From Eriocheir sinensis (taxonomy: Eukaryota > Arthropoda > Malacostraca > Decapoda > Varunidae), in the NCBI RefSeq assembly GCF_024679095.1, contig NC_066531.1:10450234-10514233 (forward strand): 64,000 bases of DNA, given 5' to 3'. Position numbers and translations under genes: made by a program. Below the pieces are notes generated by a model that saw only the letters and a program-made list of their open reading frames with translations, did not search any database and was not told the DNA's origin. The number at the start of each line of letters is the position of its first letter. Position 1 is the first letter of the stretch. Of this stretch, positions 24,405 to 38,747 are shown in pieces.

Positions 24405-25481
24405 TGTATCTGATTTATTTTCTTTTATTTATATTTTTACAGCCAAGGAAACAGCTCAATGGCAAAAAAAAAAAATAATAATGAAAAAAACCCCCAGATA
24501 ATCACTGCTCCTATAAACATGAGTTCATAGGTAAATTTCGGGAAGAGAAATGTCCTGATACTCTACTCTTGAAAGAGTTCAAGACGTAGGCAGGAGGAAT
24601 TACAGATGAAGGAAGATTGTTCCAGAGTTTACCAGCGTTAAGGATGAAAGAGTGGAGATGCTGGTTAACTCTTGCGTAAGGGATTTGGACAGTGTAGGGA
24701 TGCGCTTGAGTAGAAAGTCGTGTGCAGCGGGGCCGCAGGAGGGGGGGAGGCATGCAGTTAGCAAGTTCAGAAGAGCAGTCAACGTCAAAATATCGATAGA
24801 AGATACAAAAAAGGCAACATGGCGGCGGACTTTAGGAGGTAGGAGACTATCAGAAAGAGGAGGGGAGTTGATGAGACGAAGAGCCTTAAACTCTACTTTG
24901 TCCAAGGGAACTGTGTGATTGGAGACCACACGTGATATGCATACTCCATACGAGGGCGGACAAGGTCCCTGTATATGGATAGCAACTGTGTGGGGAGAAG
25001 AACTGACGGAGAGGATACAGAACGCCCAACCTCGAGGAAGCTGATTATGAGAGAGAAGAGAAGTGAAGTTTCCAGTTAAGATTTTGAGTTAGGAAAGACC
25101 AAGGATGTTTAGTGTTAAAGAAGGAGACGGGTGAGTATTGTCGTCGAATAGGGGATAGGAGTTTTGAAGATTATGTCGAGTTGATAAGTGGAGAAATTGT
25201 TTTTTTGATGCATTGAAGGACACTAGGTTCCTTTTGCCCCAGTCGCTAATAATAGTAAGGTCAGAGGTTAAGCGTTCTGCAGCCTCCAGTCTAGAGTCTT
25301 GTTGTCTGTTGTGAGAATCCTCTATTAAAAAAAAAAGTTGAATAATGCAAAGTAGAGTCGTCGGCGTATGAGTGGATAAGACAGTTTGTGTTGAAAGTAG
25401 ATCATTGATGAATATCAGAACGAGAGTTGGGGACAAGACAGAGCCCTGCGGGACACCACTGATCATAGGTATGACCCTATG
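24405..25481 (-). mobile_element. LINE-A copy interrupted by the P element
   Basis: On the minus strand this reads SGVPQGSVLSPTLVLIFIND, LVSFNASKKQFLHLSTRH and the usual C-terminal blocks, with frameshifts, then a 3' UTR and A/T-rich tail at 24405-24500. The P element inserted upstream of the GVPQGS block. The short segment beyond the P element (38817-38850) may continue this LINE but is too diverged to be sure. Confidence 0.8.
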
Positions 25482-25551
25482 GTCTGTACCATGGATTAAA
25501 TAGAGAGGATTGTTCACTGAGCATTTGTTTTCCCGGCATGCACCGCGGCCG

Positions 25552-25560
25552 TGACGTCAC
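25552..25560. promoter_or_regulatory. Subterminal TGACGTCAC, left P end
   Basis: The palindrome TGACGTCA with flanking CCG lies 62 bp from the left end. It has a mirror copy (CCGTGACGTCAC read inward) at 38739-38747, 61 bp from the right end. The symmetric placement fits a transposase-binding site. It is also a cyclic-AMP response element sequence, and on the left it precedes the transposase ATG by 50 bp, so it could act in the promoter. Confidence 0.45.
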
Positions 25561-25610
25561 GCCTGTCAGCTGTTCAAGTGGTTCCCACGCGCCGTATTTA
25601 ACGTGCCGAT

Positions 25611-25902
25611 ATGGGTGTTTGTGCGGTGTTTGGGTGCTCCAGCAACACAAGGCATGCAGGAAAAGGTGGCCTGAGGTTCTACAGGTTCCCCAGAGACAAG
25701 AAAACTCGCCGGAAGTGGATAAGAGTGTGCAGGCGGAGTGATAAATATGACATCAAGCTTGCCCGCGTTTGCTCCCTTCACTTCCAGGAGAGCGATTATT
25801 CTCATGGAAGGGGCGATGGTACTACTTTTACATCAAGGAACACACGGGAACTGAAACCAGGAGCTGTGCCATCCCAACATATTCCATCAAAACCACATGC
25901 AG
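25611..25902 (+). CDS. P transposase exon 1: THAP DNA-binding domain
   Basis: Begins at the ATG at 25611. Encodes a complete THAP zinc finger: C4-x4-C9, then C54-x2-H57, with Trp36, Pro27, Phe58 and the GAVPS motif near residue 87. THAP domains bind the subterminal DNA of P elements. The exon ends in phase 1 at the donor CAG|GTATGT (25903). A TATTTAA box lies about 15-20 bp upstream. No lesions. An ATG in the local context and the standard distance to the first cysteine support this start. Confidence 0.92.
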
Positions 25903-25961
25903 GTATGTATTCATCGAAACTACTTTTTTCCTGGGTAAAAGTTTGTCATGTCTCGCATCAA

Positions 25962-26185
25962 CAAGGGCGTAGCAAGAAATCTGGGGCCCCGGGGGTGCTT
26001 GGCTCATTGTGGGGCTCCCTCACACGCTTCTGCACATGAGGATGGCAACAAAGGTGCTCCCAATTTGGTCATTTACCGGTTGGGACCCTCCTTTGCTGGG
26101 GGCCCAAGGGGTGTCTTCAAATATGGCCCGAGGGGTGTCTTCAAATATGGCAGCCCCACGCTTCCCCCTCTTAGCTACGCCATTG
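25962..26185. mobile_element. hAT-like MITE in P intron 1
   Basis: Inverted ends CAAGGGCGTAGC and CAATGGCGTAGC enclose G/C-rich sequence with a 24-bp tandem duplication (GGGGTGTCTTCAAATATGG, twice). No clear target duplication remains, so the superfamily rests only on the end sequence. Confidence 0.5.
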
Positions 26186-27622
26186 CAGTAAACCCAAATG
26201 TTAAATGATCACTCACTTGTGAAATGCAGCTGTGCTAATTTTAGCTGCTACATGATTTGTAAGTTCTGCCCCCAGTTCAGCTACTGAATAGACTCATAAT
26301 GAAGAGAACTACACAGTGAAGTGGTATTATTTTACATGTATGCAAAATGGAACAAGCAGTTAAACCCCATAGATTAATACACTATAGTAACATACCAGTA
26401 TAGTGAACCACCATTTACTCCAGTCCCAAATATTTAGTGGCAATCACTTTTTATTGAATTTTTAGTCAAGAGGGGGTGGCGAAGGGGGCAAAGACCCCCC
26501 CGTTAGGCTAGTAGGTCAGGTTAGATTTAGATTAATAAAATCTCATTTTTATTTGCCCTGTGACACCTGGAGTCATGAGTGTTAAAATTTTAATATTTCA
26601 TGGCACGCGTTGACATCTCTGATTTCTTCATTCAACCTGGGTGCTTCCAATGTTTTTTGTGTGTGATTTAGTCGATTTTTTCCCTTCATTTCTGAGAAAA
26701 TCCCTGCTTTGTAAGGTAATGTAAAATAGTCGCGTATCTCAAACCAGTGATTTGCGATACAAACTAAGCATTACTGAAAAAAACGAAGGTAAAAAGCACA
26801 CACACACAAAAAAAAAATGTAAATGTAATGGCCAAAATAAGCTTCATAACCTGGGGAAGATACTGCCAACTTAAAAAAAAAAATACGAGTGAAATAGCTG
26901 AAGGATGATTATCTAGGAGCAGTTCTTACTTATAGCCCAATAAGCCTTTCTGTAGTAAATACACGTAAGTACCTCTTTAGTTTAACAAAGTTAGTGACTT
27001 CTCCCTGAAAACAATAGATCCCTATGTTATTGGGGATGTAAGGTATGTCTAAAAATCATAAGTACTGTATTCAGAATTAAAATATCTACATATTCTTTAG
27101 GTAAGAAACGAATGTATTGTGCAAGGCATCTACCAAACTAATACCACTTTCTGCTCTCTTTTTTATTTTTATAGCCTAGTCATATGTATTGTATAGGCAC
27201 AGTACCAGTTAACATTTTCTGTACCTTGCGCCGTCTTTATAATTGCTGCCAAATTAATTTTGTCACACCAAGTGCTGGGTTGTCGAATTGGTATCAGAAT
27301 GAGAGGACTACCTCAGAAGAAATATGTGCAGTTTTTATTTATTTATTTATTCATTTGCTGTTATGAGGGAGAAGTATCCAGAATCAGGAGTAATTATTTT
27401 AAAAATTTATACTACTGTTGAGCTTTACTGAAAGAATTTAGTTTCCTGGAAATTTAGTATGGCAGTGAGTTGCATCACATTATGGAATAGTTCTAGTATA
27501 GAATCTGCATGATCAATATCATATGACAAGTATTCAAATATATTTACTGTATGGTAAATCGGTCATCCAAGTGAGAAATGGTAGCTAGGTAAACTAATCT
27601 AAGCTAACCCAAACTATTGCAG
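26186..27622 (+). other. P element intron 1, remainder
   Basis: AT-rich intron sequence ending in the acceptor CTATTGCAG. A G/C palindromic patch lies near 26470-26500. No exon with open frame in phase was found. Confidence 0.6.
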
Positions 27623-27736
27623 GTGGTTCAGAGCCTCGGAGGGCAAGATACCTCAACAGAATGAAGCACCAGCAGATGCAGACTCAGCAGACTGACTGTC
27701 GCCAGATGAAGGATCCCTCACTTAATATCTGCACTG
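27623..27736 (+). CDS. P transposase exon 2
   Basis: Bounded by the acceptor ACTATTGCAG and the donor CTG|GTGAGA. At 114 bp it enters and leaves in phase 1, open throughout (GSEPRRARYLNRMKHQQMQT ... LNIC). It encodes a basic, glutamine-rich linker between the THAP finger and the coiled coil. Codon splits on both sides restore the frame with exons 1 and 3. Confidence 0.85.
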
Positions 27737-27879
27737 GTGAGAACTACTATTTTTTACTACTAATAGCTGTAATTATGGTATAAAGATAAAATGATATACC
27801 TACTTTTACAAATATCAAGAATAGTTAACTCATATTCATTAATTAACTAATTAAATTAATTAACTGCCAATGCTCCTAG

Positions 27880-28820
27880 AAACTAGCTGTCCACCACCCA
27901 GAACCACCCTTATCTAACTTTAAAAAAACCTAGAAGCTAGCCACCCCATGCCCGCACTTATTCTTAAGTAACATAGGAAAGAAATGGGTCAACATAGATT
28001 CCTAGAATCTAGTCCCCCCACCACACCCAAACTTGCCTCAACTAACTTTTGAGAACTTTTAATAGCTGTCTTCTGCCCGATCACAGCCTTGACTAACTTA
28101 AAAAGAAAATATACTTCCTAAAATCTATCCATCCCTTGCCTGACCCCTGACCAAACTTATTTAAAGAGACAGTGTATACAATCCAGAGCCTGTCCATCCC
28201 TTAATTGCCTGACCACAGCTGTAATTAATTTAGAAAGAAAATACTTCCCAGAACCTATCCATCCCTTGGCTGACCCCAGTCGTATTGAATTGAATTGAAT
28301 TACATAAAACAGTTTGATAAGCCGGACAGACCCCAGTCGTAACTAATTTAGAAAGAAAAATTTAGAAAATACTTCCAAGAACCTAGCTGTCCCTTGCCTG
28401 ACCCCAACCATTACAAATTTAGAAAGAAAATACTTCCCACAACCTATCCGGCCGTTGCCTGATCCCAGTGTTCGCTAATTTAGCAAGAAAGTACTTTTAG
28501 GACCCTATCTGTCCCTTGTCTGACCCCCCATCTTGGAACCTACCTGTACAGTACATACCTGATCCCAGCATTAACTAATTTAGAAAGAAATTACTTCCTG
28601 GAACCTATCTGTCCGTCAGTTGCCTGACCCCAGCGATTCCGAAGACTACCTGTCCCTCGCCTGATCCCAGCGTTACCTTATTTAGAAAGAAAATTCTGCC
28701 CAGAACTGAGAAGTCCCTTAATTGCCTGGCCCCAGCTGTAACTAATTTAAAAAGAAAATACTTCCTGGAACCTACCTGTCTCTTGCCTTACCCCAGAGTT
28801 AACTTATTTAGAAAGAAAGT
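27880..28820 (-). repeat. 61-bp minisatellite, inverted left arm (P intron 2)
   Basis: Diverged units of about 60 bp (AACCTATCCATCCCTTGCCTG, then CTAATTTAGAAAGAAAATACTTCC). They are the reverse complement of the array at 29395-32140. About 14 units are recognisable, far more diverged than those on the right. Confidence 0.85.
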
Positions 28821-28839
28821 ATGTATACGCCATACCTTG

Positions 28840-29390
28840 CTTAATAACGGGGTTGTCATATATCAAAGCGTTGCTATGCAAGTCAGTTTTTCTCATTAGA
28901 AACAATGGGAACTTACGTGTTAAGTTCCTAGCTGATATTGAGTTAACCCCCTAAACTTAGTATTACTACCAATTCACAAAGGAAACACACAGTATTTTCA
29001 ACTTAATATTAATCACAAAACTTAGTAAAGGTTAACACTTACAATAAAAGAATACTGCATAGGATCAATGCATAAAATCACCTTAAAAGCATTTGAAAAG
29101 GTGTTCAGACATTTAGAAGAGACTGACGACCTTGCACTTGCTTCGCTTTAAAAATGGCGGATGGCGATCAGTAATGCTGTTTTTGTCCTAGGTGAAGCGT
29201 CACTCACTGATCAGTGCAAATTGTGTTGGTGCACACACTATTCTAATTCCAAACTGGTGGCCGTGCGTCACAAGCATTGTACACAATGATAAAAAATGGT
29301 CGTTAAGTGGGCTACGGTCTACATTCACGTGCATTGTGTCCGCAAATTGTCATTAACCGAATACATTGTTAAGTGAGATATTTTTGTGCA
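28840..29390. other. Spacer between inverted minisatellite arms, possible MITE remnant
   Basis: Near the left edge is CTTGCTTAATAACGG and near the right edge, inverted, CTCACTTAACAATG. Both are followed by similar AT-rich sequence, and GTATGC/GCATAC lies outside. It may be a decayed element with inverted ends. No coding signal. Confidence 0.35.
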
Positions 29391-29394
29391 TACC

Positions 29395-32140
29395 ATCTTT
29401 CTAAATAAGTAAACGCAGGGGTCATGCAAGGGATGGATAGGTTCCGGAAAGTATTGTCTTTCTAAATTAGTTGACGCTGGGATCAGACAAGGGATGAACA
29501 GGGTCTGAGAAGTATTTGCTTTCGAAATTAGTTATGGCTGGGGTCAGGCAAGGAACGGATACGTTCTGGGAAGTATTTTCTTTTTAGATTATTTAACGCT
29601 GGGATCAGGCAAAGGAAGGATAGATTCTAGGAAATATTTTCTTTCTAAATCAGTTACCGCTGGGGTGAAGCAAGGAACAGATAGGTTCTGGGAAGTATTT
29701 TCTTTCTAAATTAGTTAGAGCTGGGCAGACATGTGGTAATCGTAATCTGTAATCGTAATCGATTACAATCGATTACAGTTTTTGAAGTAATCGTAATTGA
29801 TTACCCTCTTATTTTATTTGAAGTAATCGTAATCGTAATCAAATACATTAAAGGTGTAATCGTAATCATGACTACTTTTGCGATTACATTAGCATCGTTA
29901 GTTCTACAGCTTAGTGATAAGACTTTCCAGAGTTTAGTTTTCATTAAATACAACAAAAACCTAAAGTTTTAGTTTATAGTTTCTCGTACAGCAAGTATGT
30001 ACTCTCTACATTTGTAATAATTCAACCAATTAAATATTTAGTATGGTACATGTGTATGAAATTTGCAAGTTCACCTTTCAGTCCTTCCAGTAATCACGAT
30101 TGTAATCATGATTACACCTAATTTTATTGTAATCGTAATTAAAATAAAATGATTACACCTAATTTTATTGTAATTGTAATCATAATCATGAAAATATGAA
30201 GTAATCGTAATCGTAATCGATTACATAACATAAGTAATCGCCCCATGTCTGCAGCTGGAGAGGGGCAAGGGACCGATAGGTCCTGGGAAGTATTTTCCTT
30301 CTAAATTTATTATTGCTGGGGTGAAGCAGGAGACAGGTAGGTTCTGGGAAGTATTTTCTTTCCAAATTAGTTATGGCTGGGGTCAGGCAAGGGACGGTTA
30401 GGTTCCAGGAAATAATTTCTTTTTAAATTACTTACGACTGGGGTCAGGCAAGGGACGGTTAGGTTCCGGGAAATATTTTTGTTCTAAATTACCTACGACT
30501 GGGATCAGGCAAGGGACGGTTAGGTTCCGGGAAATATTTTTGTTATAAATTACCTACGACTGGGATCAGGCAAGGGACGGTTAGGTTCCGGGAAATATTT
30601 TTGTTCTAAATTACTTACGACTGGGGTCAGGCAAGGGACGGTTAGGTTCCGGGAAATATTTTTGTTCTAAATTACTTACGACTGGGGTCAGGCAAGGGAC
30701 GGTTAGGTTCTAGGAAGTATTTTCTTTCTAAATTACTTACGACTGGGGTCAGGCAAGGGACGGTTAGGTTCTAGGAAGTATTTTCTTTCTAAATTACTTA
30801 CGACTGGGGTCAGGCAAGGGACGGTTAGGTTCCGGGAAATATTTTCTTTCTAAATTACTTACGACTGGGGTCAAGCAAGGGACGGTTAGGTTCCGGGAAG
30901 TATTTTCTTTCTAAATTACTTACGACTGTGGTCAGGCAAGGGACGGTTAGGTTCCGGGAAGTATTTTCTTTCTAAATTACTTACGACTGGGGTCAAGCAA
31001 GGGACGGTTAGGTTCCGGGAAGTATTTTCTTTCTAAATTACTTACGACTGGGGTCAGGCAAGGGACGGTTAGGTTCCGAGAAGTATTTCCTCTCTAAGTT
31101 AGCTAACGTTGGGGTCAGCCAAGGGACAGATTGGTTCCGGGAAGTATTTTCTCTCTAAGTTAGCTAACGTTGGGGTCAGCCAAGGGACAGATTGGTTCCG
31201 GAAAGTATTTCCTTTCTATACTAGTTAACGCTGAGGTCAGCCAAGGGACAGATAGGTTCCGGGAAGTATTTTCTTTCTAAACTAGCTAACGTTGGGGTCA
31301 GCCAAGGGACAGATTGGTTCCGGAAAGTATGTACAGTATTTCCTTTCTATATTAGTTAACACTGGGGTCAGCCAAGGGATGGATATGTTCCAGGAAGTAT
31401 TTTCATTCTATATTAGTTAACACTGGGGTCAGCCATGGGATGGATATGTTCCGGGAAGTATTTTCATTCTATATTAGGTAACACTGGGGTCAGTCAAGGG
31501 ATGGATATGTTCCGGGAAGTATGTTTTCTTTCTAAATTAGTTAACGCTGGGGTCAGCCAAGGGATGGATATGTTCCGGGAAGTATGTTTTCTTTCTAAAT
31601 TAGTTAACGCTAGGGTCAGCCAAGGAATGGACATGATCCGGGAAGTATATTTTCTTTCTAAATTAGTTAATGCTGGGGTCAGCCAAAGAATGGACATGAT
31701 CCGGGAAGTATATTTTCTTTCTAAATTAGTTAATGCTGGGGTCAGCCAAGGAATGGACATGATCCGGGAAGTATATTTTCTTTCTAAATTAGTTAATGCT
31801 GGGGTCAGCCAAGGAATGGACATGATCCGGGAAGTATATTTTCTTTCTAAATTAGTTAATGCTGGGGTCAGCCAAGGAATGGACATGATCCGGGAAGTAT
31901 ATTTTCTTTCTAAATTGTTAATGCTGGGGTCAGCCAAGGGATGGACATGATCTGGGAAGTATATATTCTTTCTAAATTAGTTAATGCTGGGGTCAGCCAA
32001 GGGATGGATATGTTCCGGATAGTATTTTCTTTCTAAATTAGTTAATGCTGTGGTCAGCCAAGGGATGGATATGTTCTGGGAAGTATTTTCTTTCTAAATT
32101 AGTTAATGCTGGGGTCAGCCAAGGGCTATATAGGTTTCAA
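29395..32140 (+). repeat. 61-bp minisatellite, right arm (P intron 2)
   Basis: Units of 61-64 bp (CTAAATTA, CTGGGGTCAG, CAAGGGA, GGTTCCGGGAAGTATT). They show a clear left-to-right gradient of variants: GGACGGTTAGG around 30390-31080, then GGGACAGATTGG, then GGAATGGACATGATCCGGG around 31620-31960. Some 40 units are present, interrupted by a MITE at 29726-30251. Long open frames at 31435-31950 are repeat artefacts. Confidence 0.95.
29726..30251. mobile_element. hAT-like MITE rich in TAATCG/CGATTA
   Basis: Ends CAGACATG and CATGTCTG with internal GTAATCGTAATCGATTAC repeats near both ends. The flanking 8-mers GAGCTGGG and CAGCTGGA match at six of eight positions, a possible decayed 8-bp duplication. 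Inserted in a minisatellite unit. Non-coding. Confidence 0.65.
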
Positions 32141-32391
32141 AAAGTACAGTAGAGGCCTGATATGACAGACTAGTTCAGTCAAGGCCCATTCTGCTAAATC
32201 AAATTTTCTGCCAAATCAGGAGTCCATTATTGACTCATTTTAGGGAACTTTTCTGTTATATTGAGTTTGCCGCTAATTACGAGTGGAGTATGTTGTTTGA
32301 CTATTTAGTAAACTTTTCCGTTTTATTGAGAGTTTTTCCACTAAATATGAGTGGAGTTTATTTGACTATTTAGCTCCCTACTTTTCCACAG

Positions 32392-34820
32392 ATGTTGCAG
32401 TTCTAGTGGTACAGCATGCAACAAGTGCTAATTATGATGCATCAGAGCTTAATCTGCCAGAAGATCAGTTTGCCAGGAATAAAACTGCAGAATCCGAGGC
32501 CACCCTGCTAGAAGATATGCCTACCACAACTACTACTGGTGCATCAGACCTTACCCTTCCTGAAGATTTGTCTGACCAGATTTCTACAACGAAAGTTTGT
32601 TGGTCGTGTTGTGTATGTCTACCAGATCATGATCAGAGCAAAGTTTTAGAAATCAGGCATAAGTTGGAAAAGATGACAGAAGGTTATAAGGCTAAATCTG
32701 AGGAGGTAATGGTTCTGAAGAGTGAGTTGTCTAAAGTTACTGAGGAGATGAATGAAATTAGAAACACTGAACAAAGGAAAACAGAGGAGTTAGGTAGGCT
32801 AGAAAATGAATTAGCAGATACTAGGGAAAAGTTGAATAACATGAGACTCACAAATTCATCACAACATGAAGAGCTAACTAAAATGTCTTTGGAGAACAAA
32901 AGCTTACAATCAAGTAATTTAGGCCTCAAAGATTTTATATCAAAGCACAATTTGGAGGCATGCAACAGTGACAAAGGAATAATAAAGTTCCATGATGACA
33001 CTTCACAAACTATTAGAGACCTATCTCCATATTTTACTGACACACAAATCACATTCTTCATTAACCAAGAGCCTGTTCGGAAATGGACCAGTGATGATAT
33101 TGCTAATGCTCTTTCATTTCGAGCTATAAGTCCAAAAGGATACAGTTATGTTAGAAAACATTTAAAACTACCATACCCTTCTCGCACCACCTTGCACAGG
33201 TGGACTAAAGGGCACATTTTTGAACAGGGCTTGCTGGGTATTATTTTAACCCTAATGAAGAAGCGTGCTGAAAAGATGACAAAAGCAGAACGTGCATGCA
33301 TTGTTTCCTTTGATGAGATGAAGGTGACGCAGGCTTGGGAATTTAGGCGGAGTGATGAAACTGTTTTGTCCCCCAAAAATTTTGTGCAAGTGGTTATGGT
33401 AAGAGGCATTATTGGGCGCTGGAAACAGATTGTCTATTATAATTTTGACACTAAAATGACTGATGCTCTCTTGAAGACAATCATAAATGCTGTGGAAGAG
33501 GTTGGATTTGAAGTTCATGCCACTGTTTGTGACCTGGGAGGTTCAAATTACAGTCTTCTAAACAAGCTTGGTATAAGTGACCAGCAAAATACCTTTCCAA
33601 ATCCATATGATGAGGGTAGAAGGATTCATGTGTTTGCTGATGTCCCACATTTAATTAAACTTGCAAGAAACCACTTTATAGATCATGGGTTTCAAAATAT
33701 TGATAGTGGAAAGGTAATCAGTACTGACCCTGTAAAAAAATTAATCATGGTAGACAATGGAAACCTAAAATTAGCACCCAAATTAAATGAGAATCTCTTA
33801 AGAGTAAAAGGGTATCAACGGCAGAGGGTAAAGCTTGCTGTCCATTTGCTCTCAGGAACTGTCTCAAATGCACTAAAATTTCTTGGAGAGCAAGGCAAAA
33901 TCAATAGTGATCAGTGGCCAGAAGCATCAGAGTTTATTCATACTCTCAATGGCTGGTTTGATGTATTTAACAGGCGTGTGAAGAGAGGTGTCTGGTAAAG
34001 AATGGCATTCCAGAAAACCACTGAACAAATGAAGGTTCTTTCTGATACTGTTTCTTTAATAAAGTCTCTTCGAGTATCAGGAAGATATCTTCCATTCCAA
34101 AAGGGAATACTGATAAGCACTAGGTCGCTTGAAACACTGTATGATGCTTTGCAAGAAAGATTTGGTGTCATCTACCTCCTCACAAGGAGACTAAATCAAG
34201 ACATTCTGGAACACTTTTTCAGTGTCATGCGGCAGATGGGTCGATGCTATGACCATCCCACTCCTCTTTCATTCCAGCATCGCTTGAAAATGTATATAAT
34301 GGGGAGAGATACATCAGTGTTGTCAACCAATACCAACACTGAAGAGTTAGAAAGTACACCTAAAATTACTACTAGAATTGATGACATTTCTGGCTATGAA
34401 ATTGACAAAACAGACAATGTTGAACCCCCAGAAGAACATCCTTCCCTAACATGTGATGTATTCACACCTGATTTGGGGGTCATGGATGAAGAAACTGAAG
34501 CCCATGATGATGTTCTGGAACTAACATTTCCTGAGAGAGAAGCAACAGATCATTTCTTAGGTTTTGTTGTACACAAATTTCAGTTGAAATATCCTGCCTT
34601 AGGAACACTCTTGACTGACTCTAACACTGATAACACAAGTTGGGATGCATTTATAAATAGAGGTGGTTTGAAGGTCACGAAGCCAGACTATCGTAGTGCC
34701 TTTTTAAATCTTGAAAACCATTTCCGTCAATACCATGGGACATCATTACATAAGGGAAATGGAGCAGTAGAGAGAGTTTTGCAAACAGCAGATTACCTAC
34801 TTTTGTTCCCCATGAAGTAG
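32392..34820 (+). pseudogene. P transposase exon 3: coiled coil and catalytic core, one stop
   Basis: Joins exon 2 in phase at the acceptor TTTCCACAG. Product positions assume a 943-residue full-length protein. A CWSCCVC patch near 210 is followed by a leucine/glutamate coiled coil (about 224-310) and a THAP9/P-type RNase H-like core. The core has candidate acidic residues in SFDEMKV (about 443), VCDLGGSN (about 516) and LNQDILEHFF (about 742). KLAPKLNENLLRVKGYQRQ belongs to the inserted GTP-binding region. A TAA at 33996-33998 (codon 671) interrupts; the same frame continues for 272 residues to TAG at 34818. Drosophila transposase has 751 residues and human THAP9 about 900. Confidence 0.9.
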
Positions 34821-34928
34821 CTCAATATTATGTTCGCTGCAGGGTATATTTTAGGATAAGGCAACTTAACATTAATATTACTGAAAGCAAGAATACGAAG
34901 TCATCTAAGAAAATGAAGAAAATCACCC

Positions 34929-34934
34929 AATAAA
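34929..34934 (+). terminator. Polyadenylation signal of the P transposase
   Basis: AATAAA 109 bp after the stop codon, followed by a T/G-rich stretch (GTTGTCTTTTAGG), as expected for a 3' end. Confidence 0.5.
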
Positions 34935-35589
34935 GTTGTCTTTTAGGCTGCTCCATGGTTCATAATCTTCTCTATGGCTATAATCAGTATTAGTTGTATA
35001 CATTATTTTACAGGGCATAATATGTAGAGTATTAGCTCCCTATTACAGACAAGATAGCAAATTATATACTGATAAGACATACTCTTATGGTGACAATTTA
35101 TTTATGTCTCACAGTACTCATTATAAAAAAGTATATATTCAACCACATCTTTTTTTTCCATGGAAAAAGTCGTATGTCCACTGCTACTACTCTGTATGAT
35201 GTTGACTGTAATTCAAACAAGTAGCTCAAGTTTAGGATTAGTGAAATTATTTACCTCTTATGTAATTTGGAATGGTATTCTAGCATATGGAACCAGCACT
35301 GTGAAAGGAAAACTTATTTGTACAGTGTTCTCTTGCTTATGCACACGCTAAATTATTGTGTCTCATTCACCACTTTATCTTGTTTTATTTAGTTTAGACA
35401 CTGTCTGCTGTTCTGGGCCATGGCATGGGGAGCTCACATGTGGGAGCAGGCATCACGATATGGATGGATGGATAGACACTTTCGACAGTTATCCTTTGGG
35501 ATTTTTGCCTCTAAAAAAAAAAAAAAAAAAAAAAACTTTTTAGATCCTAAGTTGGTGGTTATTTTTAGAGCTCTTTGATGTCAGGGTTC

Positions 35590-36800
35590 TTTTCCAGTAT
35601 GCTGGCGTAGTGCAAATGTTACCCCGATTTCTAAGGGATCCTCATCCTTTATTTCACCTCAGTGACTATAGACCTATCTCCATAACTCCAGTTTTGTCTT
35701 AGATCTTTGAGCGCTTGCTGGCCAAACATCTCTCTCATTTTAGACATTAACAACTTGTTACCATCTTAGTCAGTTTGGCTTTAGAAAATGTCTTAGTATT
35801 TCTGATGCTCCTGTTTGCATAATGCATGGCACGCTAGTTGCTCTTGATGCTAGCTACAAATCAAGACTAATTTCACTTGAGTTTATCTCTGCCTTTCAGC
35901 ATGTTATCCATAAGGCCCTCTTGTTTAAAGTTTTTAAAGTCTTGGCGTTGGTTGCCGCTCCCTTCAAGTGTTTTCTGAGTTTAAAACTGATAGGAGACAG
36001 TGTGTGCCTGTTGATGGCTGCTTCAGTTCTTTTAGTCCAGTTATATTCGGTGTCCTGGGACCCCCTCTTATTATTATTTATACATTTGATATATGGCTTG
36101 CGATAGAGTCTAGTAAGGTTGCATATGCTGACAACACACCTAAATATGCGGTAATTCCATCCCCACAGGATAGACAGAGAATCACTTCATGTTCTCACTC
36201 GTGATGTCTGAAGGGTTTTGTCTTGGTGTGATTGGTGGGGTATAAAACTGGACCCGAGTAAATCCTACTGTACATAGCATATGGTTATCAGTCGATCAAG
36301 GATGCGTTTTCCTCCTCACCCTGATACGTATTGTTGTCAGTGGTGTACCGATCCCAAATTATTTCTCACTGAAGATGCTTGGAGTTACCCTTGATCCCAA
36401 ACTAATTTTTGAGTTGCACTTACGTTCACTTGCATCGGCAGTCTCACAAATAAATCTGGTCTGTTGTGCAAGTGCAGTCGGGTAAATTCCTCTAAAGATG
36501 TCCAAAACTGCTTTTACTCTTTCATACGGCCTCATTTTAAGTACTGTCAATCTGTTTGGATTTCTGCAGCCAAGTCAAGCTTACTGCTTCTTGATAAAGC
36601 GTTCAACCAAATTAAAGTTCTTCGGAATCTTTGGCATTGTTGTTTGGTGGGATTATTGTTTTAAAGTTGCATCGTCATTTGCTACACGACATACCTTGGG
36701 CCTGAATGACCGTTCCTTGTCTGTTAATCGACTAATACATCACAATTTTTCCGGTGTTTCATCCCAATGTCCGTCACACTTCGGAATACATTTCCCAATG
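35590..36800 (+). mobile_element. Degenerate LINE reverse transcriptase inside P element 3' region
   Basis: Scattered frames read ANVTPISKG, DYRPISITP-like, QFGFRKCLS, ALDASYKSR, LISLEFISAFQHV and VAYADNTPKY. This is the order of blocks in a non-LTR reverse transcriptase, with YADD changed to YADN. Many stops and shifts. It lies between the transposase gene and the right P terminus, so it inserted into the P element or an ancestor of it. Confidence 0.7.
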
Positions 36801-38660
<1,860 letters not shown>

Positions 38661-38738
38661 ATGAATAAAAGCCAGAATGAAGCAGTTCCTCTCTGTACCC
38701 GCGGGGCTTTGGGAACCAGTGCGCACGAGTTGCGGGAG

Positions 38739-38747
38739 TGACGTCAC
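38739..38747. promoter_or_regulatory. Subterminal TGACGTCAC, right P end
   Basis: Mirror partner of 25552-25560, 61 bp from the right terminus. A further inverted GACGTCA/TGACGTGG-type pair lies between it and the end (38758-38778). Confidence 0.4.

Noticed and set aside
31435..31950. 171-codon repetitive protein
   Set aside because: Minisatellite in P intron 2; the unit is locally 63 bp, which keeps the frame open by chance.
33990..34016. Mini-intron removing the P transposase stop (GTAAAG to TTCCAG)
   Set aside because: It would be only about 19 bp, too short for spliceosomal splicing.
35160..35351. Small secreted-like protein (hydrophobic start after MEKVVC)
   Set aside because: Lies in the 3' region of the P element with no splice or conservation support; the hydrophobic stretch is expected in AT-rich sequence.
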